Shown here piece by piece: positions 1 through 7,669 of a stretch of DNA of 33,401 nt. Positions within the stretch are counted from its first letter, which is position 1. Each line of letters begins with the position of its first letter. Both the position numbers and the translations under genes were made by a program. The stretch lies in assembly GCA_035461385.1 (NCBI GenBank), contig DATHVI010000163.1, forward strand, positions 1-33,401, in the 5' to 3' direction. The notes below the pieces were generated by a model, which did no database searches, had not been told where the DNA came from, and was given only the letters and a program-made list of their open reading frames with translations. The stretch comes from DATHVI01 sp035461385. GTDB lineage: Bacteria > Actinomycetota > Thermoleophilia > Solirubrobacterales > 70-9.

Positions 1-1513
1 GCTCGCGCTCGGGGCGGACGAACAGGAGCGCGATCACGAATCCGGCGACCGCGATCGCGGCCGCGACCCTGAGACTCGTCTGGACGCCGGCGGCGAACGA
101 GTCGCGGACGACGTCGAGAACGCGGTCGGCGACCGCGGTGCGGAAGTCCTCGAACGCGGCCTGCCCTGAGTCGGTGCCGGCGAGCACCCCGTGGATCACG
201 CTCGCCTGCTCGCCGCTCATCGAGATCCCGCGCTCGGCGGCGTCGGAGGCGACCCGTTCCTCGGAGCTGGTCGTGAAGATCGCGGTCATCAGCGCGAGCC
301 CGACGGCCCCGCCTGCGATCTGGAACATGTAGACGATCCCGCCGGCGAGGCTCGACCGGGCGGCGTCGAGGGCGGTGACCGCGGCGGTGGTGATCGACGG
401 ATAGAAGAGGCCGATCCCGAGACCCGTGACGATGAGCCCCGGAAGCAGCACCGCGTACCCCGAGTCGCCATCGAACAGCGACAGCAGCAACGGGCCGACG
501 GCGATGCACGCGGCCCCGCTGAGGATCACCGGCCGGCCGCCGACCCGCTCATACAGGCGCCCGGCGACGAACGACACCCCGGCGAACACCGCCAGCATCG
601 GCAGCAGTCCCGCGCCCGAGCCGAGCGGAGACCAACCGAGGATCTTCTGCATCAGCTGGGGGACGTAGAGCACGGTGGTGAAGAACACCGCCGACATCAG
701 CAGCACGACGATGCAGGCCGAGGCGAAGCGCCGGTTCGAGATCACGTCCTTCGGGATCAGCGCCGCCTCGCCGGCCCGCGGCTCGACCACGACGAAGGCG
801 GCGAGCGCGACGACCGAGCCGGCGAGCATCGCCAGCACCCTCGCATCGCCCCAGCCCCAGTCGCTCGACTGGTCAAGAGCGAGCATCAGCAGCAGCAGCC
901 CGAGCGAGACGGCGACGATCCCTCGGTAGTCGATCCGCCGGTCGCCGCCCTCGACCGGCGGCTGGTGGACCTTCGCCCAGGTGACCGCGACCGCGACCGC
1001 GGCGACCGGGACGTTGAGGAAGAAGATCCAGCGCCAGCTTGCGAGGTCGGTGAGCGCGCCGCCGACGAGCGGGCCGATCGCGTTCCCGAGGCCTGCGGCC
1101 CCGAGGATCACCCCGCCCGCGAGCCCCGCCTTCGCAGGCGGCAGCGCGGCGAACGTCATCCCGAGGATCGCCGGCCACATCAGCGCGCCGCCGATCCCCA
1201 TCCCGACCCGCATCGCGATCAGCTGCGGAGCGCTCTGCGCGAGCCCTCCGAGCAGCGAGAAGCCGGCGAAGATCGCCGCGCCGATGAAGAACACCCGGCG
1301 GCGGCCGAACATGTCGGCGAGCCGGCCGCCGGTGACGATCGCCATCCCGAAGGTGAGCGCATAGGCGTTGATCACCCAGGCGACGGTGCCGACGTCGACG
1401 TCGAAGTCCTGCTCGATCGCGGGCAGGGCGACGTTGAGCGCCGTGAAGTCGTTCGCGATCACGATCACGCCGAGGCCCATCGCCACGAGCGCCATCACCA
1501 CCCCCCGGTTCAC
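1..1513 (-). CDS. MFS drug-exporter-like transporter (DHA2 type), C-terminus cut by window edge
   Basis: The frame stays open for 504 codons from a GTG at 1513 to the left edge, so the C-terminus is missing. The product is a multi-spanning membrane protein. The first helix ends in NVALPAIEQDF, as in DHA2/EmrB-type proton antiporters. It is followed by a motif-A-like GGRLADMFGRRR loop near residue 70 and a motif-C-like GNAIGPLVGG, which is typical of antiporters. Many hydrophobic segments follow, consistent with 14 helices. The GTG overlaps the TGA of the upstream acyl-CoA dehydrogenase (GTGA), so translation is probably coupled. It is the last visible gene of a minus-strand group with two acyl-CoA dehydrogenases. 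The substrate cannot be told; export of a small hydrophobic compound is the family expectation. Confidence 0.85.
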   Translation of the reverse strand, partial: MNRGVVMALVAMGLGVIVIANDFTALNVALPAIEQDFDVDVGTVAWVINAYALTFGMAIVTGGRLADMFGRRRVFFIGAAIFAGFSLLGGLAQSAPQLIAMRVGMGIGGALMWPAILGMTFAALPPAKAGLAGGVILGAAGLGNAIGPLVGGALTDLASWRWIFFLNVPVAAVAVAVTWAKVHQPPVEGGDRRIDYRGIVAVSLGLLLLMLALDQSSDWGWGDARVLAMLAGSVVALAAFVVVEPRAGEAALIPKDVISNRRFASACIVVLLMSAVFFTTVLYVPQLMQKILGWSPLGSGAGLLPMLAVFAGVSFVAGRLYERVGGRPVILSGAACIAVGPLLLSLFDGDSGYAVLLPGLIVTGLGIGLFYPSITTAAVTALDAARSSLAGGIVYMFQIAGGAVGLALMTAIFTTSSEERVASDAAERGISMSGEQASVIHGVLAGTDSGQAAFEDFRTAVADRVLDVVRDSFAAGVQTSLRVAAAIAVAGFVIALLFVRPERE

Positions 1514-2523
1514 CGATCACCTCCATCGGCGAGCCCGATCAACCCGGCGACGCGGTCGCGGTGCTCGGCCGCCGTCCCCAGCATCCGCGCGCTGACCTCG
1601 GCCCGCTTGAGCAGGAAGTGCAGGTCGTGCTCCCAGGTGAAGCCGATCCCGCCGAGCACCTGGAGCGCGGCGTTGGTCGCCGCCCGCGCGGCATCCGAGG
1701 CCCTCGCCTTCGCCATCGACGCCGCGAGCGGCAGCGACTCGAGCTCGGCGTCGGCGCACCAGGCGGCGTAATAGGTCAGCGAGCGCGCCTCCTCGGTGTC
1801 GTAGAGGATCCCGACGCAGCGGTGCGAGACCGCCTGGTAGGCGCCGATCGGGCGCCCGAACTGCTCGCGCTCGGACGCGTAGGCGAGCGCCATCTCGAGC
1901 GCGCGCTGGGCGATCCCGACGAGCTCGGCGGCGAACGCGACCGTCGCCGCGTCGACCGCCGGAGCGACGGCTCCCGGGAGCGGGTCGCCTCCCTCCGCCG
2001 CGACCCGAAAGTAGGCACGGGTCGTGTCGATCAGGTCGAGCCGCTCGAGCCTCGCCGCCTCCGCCTCGACCAGCCGCGCCCCGTCGCCGGCGTTGAGAAC
2101 GAGGATCGCCGCCCCCGACGCGGCGCCGACGATCGGCTCGGGGTCGGGCGTCAGCGCCGCGGCGCCGCGCTTGCGCCCGGACGCGATCCCGGGCAGCCAG
2201 CGCGAGCGCTGCTCGTCGCTGCCGGCGCGCTCGATCAGCAGCCCGGCGCACGCGTTGGCGATCAGCGGCGCCGGGGCGAGCGCGCGGCCGAGCTCCTCGA
2301 GGAGGATCGCCAGCTCGACGACGCCGAGCCCCTGCCCGCCGTGGTCCTCGGCGACCGCGATCCCCGGCCAGCCGAGCTCGCACATCTCGCGCCAGATCGC
2401 CTCGTCGTAGGGGCTCTCGGCCGCGGCCAGCTCGCGGACCTTCTCGGACGGGAACCGGGCGGCGAGGAACTCGCGCGCGGTGTCCTTGATCGCCTCCTGG
2501 TCGTCGCTGAGCGCGAACTCCAT
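1510..2523 (-). CDS. Acyl-CoA dehydrogenase, small subunit-like, lacking the usual catalytic Glu
   Basis: A 337-residue protein with acyl-CoA dehydrogenase N-terminal (MEFALSDDQEAIKDTAREFL), middle and C-terminal domains. The C-terminus reads ALQVLGGIGFTWEHDLHFLLKRA and then AEVSARMLGTAAEHRDRVAG. The EGT segment that carries the catalytic glutamate in most family members is absent. The ATG at 2523 follows AGGAAGG and starts 9 bases after the stop of a second, longer acyl-CoA dehydrogenase that does have the glutamate. In mycobacterial steroid and cholesterol catabolism, such pairs (FadE28/29, FadE26/27) form alpha2beta2 heterotetramers with one catalytic base per dimer. The same arrangement is inferred here. 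The acyl-CoA substrate is unknown. Confidence 0.9.
   Translation of the reverse strand: MEFALSDDQEAIKDTAREFLAARFPSEKVRELAAAESPYDEAIWREMCELGWPGIAVAEDHGGQGLGVVELAILLEELGRALAPAPLIANACAGLLIERAGSDEQRSRWLPGIASGRKRGAAALTPDPEPIVGAASGAAILVLNAGDGARLVEAEAARLERLDLIDTTRAYFRVAAEGGDPLPGAVAPAVDAATVAFAAELVGIAQRALEMALAYASEREQFGRPIGAYQAVSHRCVGILYDTEEARSLTYYAAWCADAELESLPLAASMAKARASDAARAATNAALQVLGGIGFTWEHDLHFLLKRAEVSARMLGTAAEHRDRVAGLIGLADGGDR
1515..1524 (-). promoter_or_regulatory. Full-length Shine-Dalgarno for the MFS gene
   Basis: The minus strand reads GGAGGTGATC, a 10-base complement of the canonical 16S rRNA 3' end. It ends one base before the GTG at 1513 and lies inside the last codons of the upstream acyl-CoA dehydrogenase. 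It supports the overlapping GTG as the true start. Confidence 0.6.
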
Positions 2524-2531
2524 CGTCCTTC

Positions 2532-3671
2532 CTAGCGCAGCCTGGGCAGGCCGAGCACGCGCTCGGCGACGATGTTCCGCAGGACGTCGCTCGTCCCGCC
2601 CTCGATCGAGTTCGCGCGCGAGCGCAGGTAACGGTAGGCCCAGATCTCGCCGCCGCGTAGCGTCTCGATGCCCCCGACCTCGAGCGCCAGCTCGGTCAGC
2701 GCCTGGTTGGTCTCGGCCCACTGCAGCTTCGCGATCGAGCCCTCCGGCCCCGGAACCCCGACCTTCATCGTCGCGGTCATCGCCCGCAACGTGCCGAGCC
2801 GCAGCGCCTCGATCCCGATCTGGAGCCGCGCGACGCGGTCGCGGACGAGCGGGTCACCGGCCCGACCGCGCTCGCGCGCGAGCTCGACGAGCTCCTCGAG
2901 CGCCATCTGCACCGCGAGCGCTGCGGTCGCGCCGATCCCGGCGCGCTCGTGCATCAGCGTCGTGATCGCTACGCCCCAGCCGGTGCCCGGGTCCCCGATC
3001 ACGTTCTCGTCGGGGACGAACGCGTCGTCGAAGAAGATCTCGTTGAACTCCGCCTCGCCGGTGATCTGGCGCAGGGGACGGACCTCGACCCCTTCCTGGC
3101 GCATGTCGCAGATGAAGTACGTCAGCCCCTGGTGCTTGGGCGCGTCGGAATCCGAGCGGGCGAGCAGCATGCACCACTTCGCCTCGTGGGCGAAGGTCGT
3201 CCACACCTTCTGCCCGCTCACCCGCCAGCCGCCGTCCGCGCGGCGGGCCCGGGTCTTGAGCGACGCGAGGTCGGAGCCCGCCTCGGGCTCGGAGAAGCCC
3301 TGGCACCAGATCTCTTCGGCGGAGAGGATCGGCTCGAGGAACCGCTCCTTCTGCTCCTCGGTTCCATGGGCGATCACCACCGGCCCGCCCATCACCAGCC
3401 CGAGGACGTTCGCCGGGCGCGGCGCCTTCGCCCGAGCCAGCTCCTGGCCGAAGATCGCCTGCTCGACCAGGGTCGCCCCGCGCCCTCCGTACTCCTTCGG
3501 CCACGAGACCCCGGCCCAGCCGCCGGCGTGGAGCTTGCGCTGCCACTCGCGCTCGAACTCGAACTGCGCCGCGTCGCCTCCGCCCGGCGCCGGCCCGGGG
3601 TGGTTGAGCTCGAGCCACTCGCGAACCTCGTCGCGAAAGGCGCGCTCCTGCTCGGTCAGCGACAGGTCCAA
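2532..3671 (-). CDS. Acyl-CoA dehydrogenase, catalytic subunit-like
   Basis: A 379-residue FAD-dependent acyl-CoA dehydrogenase starting MDLSLTEQERAF. It has WCQGFSEPEAGSDLASL in the flavin/acyl-binding region and a C-terminal ANSIEGGTSDVLRN followed by ERVLGLPR. Glu357 sits in the EGGT segment where the catalytic base is found in this family. It introduces an alpha-beta double bond into an acyl-CoA and passes electrons to ETF. The start is a TTG at 3671, chosen because it gives the usual N-terminus. There is no clear ribosome site, but a -10-like sequence lies just upstream, so the mRNA may be nearly leaderless. The gene is followed 8 bases later by the smaller dehydrogenase lacking the glutamate, suggesting a heteromeric enzyme. 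Confidence 0.92.
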   Translation of the reverse strand: MDLSLTEQERAFRDEVREWLELNHPGPAPGGGDAAQFEFEREWQRKLHAGGWAGVSWPKEYGGRGATLVEQAIFGQELARAKAPRPANVLGLVMGGPVVIAHGTEEQKERFLEPILSAEEIWCQGFSEPEAGSDLASLKTRARRADGGWRVSGQKVWTTFAHEAKWCMLLARSDSDAPKHQGLTYFICDMRQEGVEVRPLRQITGEAEFNEIFFDDAFVPDENVIGDPGTGWGVAITTLMHERAGIGATAALAVQMALEELVELARERGRAGDPLVRDRVARLQIGIEALRLGTLRAMTATMKVGVPGPEGSIAKLQWAETNQALTELALEVGGIETLRGGEIWAYRYLRSRANSIEGGTSDVLRNIVAERVLGLPRLR

Positions 3672-3679
3672 GGAAGCGG

Positions 3680-3706
3680 ACCCTATAGGAACCCGGCCGC
3701 TGTCAA
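3680..3706 (-). promoter_or_regulatory. Candidate promoter for the acyl-CoA dehydrogenase pair
   Basis: On the minus strand TTGACA (3706-3701) overlaps the stop codon of the UbiA-type gene. TAGGGT (3685-3680) follows after a short 15-base spacer; an overlapping TATAGG is alternative. The TTG start at 3671 is 8 bases downstream. The spacer is below the usual 17, so this is tentative. Confidence 0.4.
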
Positions 3707-4665
3707 TCGAAGACGTAGATGACCGCGAGCGCCGTTCCGATCCAGGTCACGGCGGCGAACACCATCCCCGGGTCCTCGGTCAGAATCGCGGCGGTCGACC
3801 GGGTGTCGCGGCGATCGTAGATCAGGTAGAGGTAGCGGAAGATCCCGTAGAGCACCGACGGCGCGGTGGCGAGCATCTTCGAGCCGGCGAGCGGCGAGTC
3901 GACGGCGTAGATCACGTAGCTGAGGATCGCCGCCGCGGTCACCATCGCGATCATCTGGTCGAGGAACGGCAGCGAGTAGTGCTCGAGCACCGGCCGCGTC
4001 ACCTGGGCATCCGGCTCGTCCGCGCCCGCGGCAACGCCCGAACGCGGAGCGGAGGACGCCTCCCCCGCCGACCCCGGCACGCCCGGACGCGGAGCGGAGG
4101 ACGTGCCGGGCAGTTCGAGAATGGCCTCCTGGCGGCGCTTGGTGAACCCGAGGAAGAGCGCCAGCATCGCGGTGCAGATGAGGAGGAACTCGGACGCGGT
4201 CGCCTCGACCGCAACCGCTCCCGCGACCACCCGAAGGATGAACAGCGACGCGATCGTCATCACGTCGAGGATCACCAGGCGCTTGAGCACCGCCGAGTAG
4301 GCAGCCGTGATCACGCCGTAGAGCGCCACCAGGCCGCCGACCTCGGGCTCGACCACGAGCCCGGTCGCGACCGCCGCAAGCGCGAGCGCGGCGGCGATCG
4401 CCGCCGCCGCAGCGACCGTCAGCGCGCCGCTGGCGATCGGGCGCGTCCGCTTCTCGGGGTGGAGGCGGTCGTGCTCGCGGTCGTGGAGGTCGTTGAACAG
4501 GTAGCCGGCGCTCGAGATCGCGCAGAAGGCGACGAACGTCAACGTCGCGGCGAGGACCTGGGCCCCCTCATCGACCTGGCCGGAGAACAGGAGCCCGGCG
4601 TAGACGAGCAGGTTCTTGACCCACTCCTGGGGACGCAGCGAGGCGAGCACGGCGCGCGCGGTCAT
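3703..4665 (-). CDS. UbiA-family prenyltransferase, decaprenyl-phosphate phosphoribosyltransferase-like
   Basis: A 320-residue polytopic membrane enzyme. It opens RPQEWVKNLLVYAGLLFSG and carries the Mg-binding NDLHDREHD motif followed by HPEKRTRPIASG. These are hallmarks of the Rv3806c/UbiA group, which joins phosphoribosyl pyrophosphate to decaprenyl phosphate on the way to decaprenylphosphoryl arabinose. Later helices contain YSAVLKRLVILDV and FTKRRQEAILEL. An unusual insert of about 30 residues rich in Ser, Ala, Pro and Gly sits between KRRQEAILEL and VLEHYSLPF, encoded by a duplicated short repeat at 4037-4101. The ATG at 4665 has no clear ribosome site but has a -10-like CATAAC 12 bases upstream. 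The precise substrate is inferred from family motifs only. Confidence 0.85.
   Translation of the reverse strand: MTARAVLASLRPQEWVKNLLVYAGLLFSGQVDEGAQVLAATLTFVAFCAISSAGYLFNDLHDREHDRLHPEKRTRPIASGALTVAAAAAIAAALALAAVATGLVVEPEVGGLVALYGVITAAYSAVLKRLVILDVMTIASLFILRVVAGAVAVEATASEFLLICTAMLALFLGFTKRRQEAILELPGTSSAPRPGVPGSAGEASSAPRSGVAAGADEPDAQVTRPVLEHYSLPFLDQMIAMVTAAAILSYVIYAVDSPLAGSKMLATAPSVLYGIFRYLYLIYDRRDTRSTAAILTEDPGMVFAAVTWIGTALAVIYVFD
4037..4101 (-). repeat. Two copies of a 20-bp element inside the UbiA-like gene
   Basis: On the minus strand the sequence TCCTCCGCTCCGCGTCCGGG occurs at 4101-4082, and again with one change at 4056-4037. Both are in frame and encode SSAPRPG and SSAPRSG. The first copy is flanked by the inverted pair GGCACG/CGTGCC. 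An exact copy lies at 6286-6305 in an unrelated gene. The element sits in a non-conserved loop between membrane helices. Confidence 0.8.
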
Positions 4666-4736
4666 CGCCGGCGAAGGTTATGCGCGCACCGCCCCGGACG
4701 CCCCCCGCCGGGCGCCGCTTGCACGATGATTGCGCG

Positions 4737-5729
4737 ATGGAGCGCCCGCGCCCGACGACGTTCCTCGTCGCCCCCGACTCGTTCAAGGGGACGTTCAGCG
4801 CGGTCGAGGTCGCGGCGGCGATCGCGAGCGGGATCGAGGCCGGCGGAACACGCGCGGACCGGTGCCCGGTCGCCGACGGCGGCGAAGGAACGGTCGACGC
4901 GCTGCTGGCGGCGCTCGGCGGTGAGCGGGTCGTCGCCCGCGCGCACGACCCGCTCGGGCGCCCGATCGAGGCCGCCTACGCCGTCACCGCAGACGGGACG
5001 GCGATCGTCGAGACGGCGGCCGCATCCGGCCTCGGGCTCGTCGATCCCGCCGACCGCGATCCCGAGGCGGCGTCGACGGCGGGCACCGGAGAGCTGATCG
5101 CCGACGCGATCGACCGCGGGGCGACGCGGGTGCTGGTCGCGGTCGGCGGCAGCGCGACGACCGACGGCGGCGCCGGGGCGATCGGAGCGATCGAGGCGGC
5201 GGGCGGCCTGCGCGACGCCAAGCTCGACGTCCTCTGCGACGTCCGCACCCCGTTCGAGCGCGCGGCGGAGGTGTTCGGGCCCCAGAAGGGCGCCGACCGG
5301 GAGGCGGTGATCAGGCTCACCCGCCGGCTCGAGGGCCTCGCCGGGCGTCTGCCGCGCGACCCGCGCGGGGTCGCGATGACCGGCTGCGCCGGTGGCCTCT
5401 CGGGCGGGCTGTGGGCACGCTACGGGGCCGACCTCGTCCCCGGCGCGGCGTTCGTCCTCGACGCGGTCGACTTCGACCGCCGAGCATCGGTGGCCGAAGC
5501 GGTGATCACCGGCGAGGGTCGGATCGACTCGCAGACCCTCGAGGGCAAGCTCGTCGGCGAGATCGCCGAACGCTGCCGGGTCGCGGGCAGGCCCCTGCAC
5601 GCGGTCGTCGGCACCGACGAGCTCGGGCCAGAGGGCGCCTCGGCGGCCGGGCTCGCCTCGGTCACAGCGGCGACGACGCTCGAGGCGATCGAGGCGGCAG
5701 CGGGCGAGCTCGCGGAGCGCTTGGCCTGA
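4737..5729 (+). CDS. Glycerate kinase (GlxK/GarK family)
   Basis: A 330-residue protein with the full set of glycerate-2-kinase family motifs: FLVAPDSFKGTFSAVEVA at the N-terminus, PVADGGEGTVDALL, VAVGGSATTDGGAGA near residue 140, and a late VITGEGRIDSQTLEGK. The family phosphorylates D-glycerate with ATP, usually giving 2-phosphoglycerate in glyoxylate/glycerate salvage. The ATG at 4737 is chosen because homologues begin just before the FLVAPDSFKG strand. There is little room for a ribosome site (TTGCGCG precedes), so it may be leaderless. It is divergent from the UbiA-like gene with 71 bases between starts, and convergent with an FAD oxidase. It appears to be a single-gene unit. Confidence 0.93.
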   Translation: MERPRPTTFLVAPDSFKGTFSAVEVAAAIASGIEAGGTRADRCPVADGGEGTVDALLAALGGERVVARAHDPLGRPIEAAYAVTADGTAIVETAAASGLGLVDPADRDPEAASTAGTGELIADAIDRGATRVLVAVGGSATTDGGAGAIGAIEAAGGLRDAKLDVLCDVRTPFERAAEVFGPQKGADREAVIRLTRRLEGLAGRLPRDPRGVAMTGCAGGLSGGLWARYGADLVPGAAFVLDAVDFDRRASVAEAVITGEGRIDSQTLEGKLVGEIAERCRVAGRPLHAVVGTDELGPEGASAAGLASVTAATTLEAIEAAAGELAERLA

Positions 5730-5732
5730 CGA

Positions 5733-5768
5733 GCGCGGGATCGGGGGGACAGCTCCCCCGAATCGCGC
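5733..5768. terminator. Bidirectional terminator-like hairpin
   Basis: Between two convergent genes, a seven-base arm TCGGGGG pairs with CCCCCGA around a seven-base loop. Outer arms GCGCG/CGCGC extend it with a small internal loop. No T-run follows, as is common in GC-rich actinobacteria. It lies 4 bases after the glycerate kinase stop. Confidence 0.6.
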
Positions 5769-5777
5769 ACTCGTCGT

Positions 5778-7445
5778 TCAGGGATCGATCAGCACGCCGG
5801 GGTTGAGGGTTGCGGCCGGGTCGACGGCGCGCTTCGCCGCCCGCAGCGCAGCGGCGAACGGCTCCGGGCGCTGGCGGTCGTACCAGGGGCGGTGGTCGCG
5901 GCCGACGGCGTGATGGTGGGTGATCGTCCCCCCGGCGGCGATCAGCGCCTCCGAGACGGCCGCCTTGACCTCGTCCCACTGCTCGACCTCGGATCCGCGC
6001 TGCGCCGGGGCGAGGATCGTGTAGTAGGGGGCCGGACCGTCGGGATAGACGTGGGTGAGCCGGCACGAGACCTTCGGCGCGCCGTCGCCCTCGGCGGGCA
6101 CACCGGAGGCCTCGGCCGCCGCCTTGCGCGCGGCGCCGGCGACGGCGGCGTGGAACTCTCCGAACCGCTCCCACGTGATCGCGGTCTCGAGGGTCTCGGT
6201 CAGAACGCCGCAGGCGACCAGGGTGTCGCGCAGGTACGGGGCGGCGAGGAACGCGTCGCGCCAGCGGGAATCACCGCCTGCCGGCTCCTCCGCTCCGCGT
6301 CCGGGGGCGGCCGGGCGGCGGGCATCCCCGGCACCGCGACGTCCACGCCCGCGAACCTCGCCCGCCTCGCCGCCGTGGTCCCGAGCCGCCTCGAGCGCGA
6401 CCTCCAGCTGCGCGTCGACGGGGTGGTGAGCCGACTCGAAGCCGAGCACGAGCAGAGCCCGGCCCGGCGGCCCGGCGCCGGTGACCTCGGCCTCGACCGG
6501 GTCGAGGAGGCGGCAGTTGGCCGGGTTGAGGCCCGACTGGGCGAGCTCGCGCACGGCGGCGGCCCCGCGCGCGAACGAGTCGAACCCGACGCCGACCGAG
6601 AGCTTGTGCCTGGGACGCTCGTGGACCCTGATCCAGGCCTCTGTGATCACCCCGAGGATTCCCTCGGAGCCGATCAGCATCCGGTCCGGGCTCGGACCGG
6701 CGCCCGAGCCGGGCACCCTGCGGCTCTCCCACGCCCCGGCTGGCGTGATCGCGCGGACCGACTCGACGAGGTCGTCGATGTGGGTCCAGACGGTCGCGTA
6801 GTGGCCGCCCGCACGGGTCGCGATCCAGCCGCCGAGGGTCGAGAGCTCGAACGACTGCGGGAAGTGGCGAAGCGTGAGGCCGCTCGCGGCGAGCTGCTCG
6901 TTCAGCGCCGGGCCGAGGACCCCGGCTCCGACGCGGGCGGCGCGCGAGACGGGGTCGACCTCGAGCACGCGGTCGAGCGCCCCGAGGTCGACGCTCACCG
7001 CCCCGGCGTAACCGTCGCCGAGCCGCGGCTCGACCCCGCCGACGACGCTCGTCCCGCCGCCGAAGGGGATCGCCGCCGCGCCGGCGTCCGCGCACCAGGC
7101 GAGCACCGCCTCGACCTCGCCCTCGTCGCGGGGGCGGGCGACGAGGTCAGGAGGGTGGTCGATCCGTCCGCGCATCCCGCGGACGACGTCGCGATAGGCC
7201 TTGCCGAGGGAGTGCGAGACACGCTCGTGGCGGTCGTCGCGCATGATCTCGGCGAGCCCGCTGGGCGGGCGAAGCCGCGGCGGCGGGAGGTCGATCCGCT
7301 CCAGCGCCACCGGCTCCTCCGGCTCGCCACCGAAGCCGAGCCGGTCGCGAATCGCCGGCGCCGCTCGGCGGAGGTTTGCGAGCGAGGGCTGCTGGTCTTC
7401 GTATCCCCAGCCCCAATGCTTGCGCCGCCGCCCGTGGACAGTCAC
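5778..7445 (-). CDS. FAD-binding oxidase, alkyldihydroxyacetonephosphate synthase-like
   Basis: A 555-residue VAO-type flavoprotein. Near the N-terminus is KHWGWGYEDQQ, a signature of the AGPS-like group. The FAD-binding PP-loop region follows (RPRDEGEVEAVLAWC, then FGGGTSVVGGVEP), then LSTLGGWIATRAGGH and a C-terminal THHHAVGRDHRPWYD, matching the His-rich AGPS motif. Eukaryotic AGPS exchanges an acyl for an alkyl group in ether-lipid synthesis; many bacterial members are uncharacterised oxidases, so the reaction is uncertain. A low-complexity insert of about 30 residues (around GRGRRGAGD to GRGAEEPAGG) interrupts the region before WRDAFLAAPYLRD and contains a 20-bp element shared with the UbiA-like gene. 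The GTG at 7445 is the only start preceding the WGWG motif. Confidence 0.85.
   Translation of the reverse strand: MTVHGRRRKHWGWGYEDQQPSLANLRRAAPAIRDRLGFGGEPEEPVALERIDLPPPRLRPPSGLAEIMRDDRHERVSHSLGKAYRDVVRGMRGRIDHPPDLVARPRDEGEVEAVLAWCADAGAAAIPFGGGTSVVGGVEPRLGDGYAGAVSVDLGALDRVLEVDPVSRAARVGAGVLGPALNEQLAASGLTLRHFPQSFELSTLGGWIATRAGGHYATVWTHIDDLVESVRAITPAGAWESRRVPGSGAGPSPDRMLIGSEGILGVITEAWIRVHERPRHKLSVGVGFDSFARGAAAVRELAQSGLNPANCRLLDPVEAEVTGAGPPGRALLVLGFESAHHPVDAQLEVALEAARDHGGEAGEVRGRGRRGAGDARRPAAPGRGAEEPAGGDSRWRDAFLAAPYLRDTLVACGVLTETLETAITWERFGEFHAAVAGAARKAAAEASGVPAEGDGAPKVSCRLTHVYPDGPAPYYTILAPAQRGSEVEQWDEVKAAVSEALIAAGGTITHHHAVGRDHRPWYDRQRPEPFAAALRAAKRAVDPAATLNPGVLIDP
6286..6305 (+). repeat. Third copy of the 20-bp element, inside the FAD oxidase gene
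   Basis: TCCTCCGCTCCGCGTCCGGG is identical to 4101-4082. It lies antisense to its host gene here, so it encodes PGRGAEE rather than SSAPRPG. It is in frame within a non-conserved loop. Confidence 0.8.
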
Positions 7446-7492
7446 TGCGCCGCCAGGCGTGCGTGAGGGGGCCGACGAAGCACCGCGAATGA

Positions 7493-7657
7493 GGCGCTAT
7501 CTCGGTCGGCCCGGTGCGCCGCAGGCATCCGCTGGCCGAGCGGGGTGGTGCTGGCGCGAGGCGTGGCGCAGCGGCGCTGCGCGAGCCTCGCGGCGGTGCC
7601 GCCGCCGCGAAGCGTCAGCGGGTGCCTGCGGTGTGTCGGGCCGACTGAGATACGGCC
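7493..7657 (+). other. 165-nt RNA-like inverted repeat with a 39-bp stem upstream of the cyclase gene
   Basis: Bases 7498-7536 pair with 7614-7652 without a single gap or mismatch if G·U is allowed: 32 Watson-Crick and 7 G·U pairs (7504, 7514, 7515, 7516, 7518, 7528, 7535). All seven non-canonical positions are G·U when read on the plus strand, and would be A·C on the minus strand. The apical part contains a second stem, 7555-7562 with 7585-7592, enclosing GCGCAGC/GCTGCGC (7566-7572 with 7576-7582, loop GGC). It fills most of the 224-bp gap between the divergent FAD oxidase and cyclase genes. It may be a structured leader, a small RNA, a MITE-like relic, or paired operators (TATCTCGGTCGG and its inverse). 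Confidence 0.65.
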
Positions 7658-7669
7658 TAAGCTATCCGG

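Noticed and set aside
873..1526. 217-codon minus frame inside the MFS gene
   Set aside because: Arg-rich out-of-frame reading; the +1 frame from the GTG at 1513 gives a clear MFS protein.
191..1771. 526-codon open frame on the plus strand
   Set aside because: Antisense shadow of the MFS and acyl-CoA dehydrogenase genes; it is low-complexity in Arg, Asp, Glu and Pro with no motifs.
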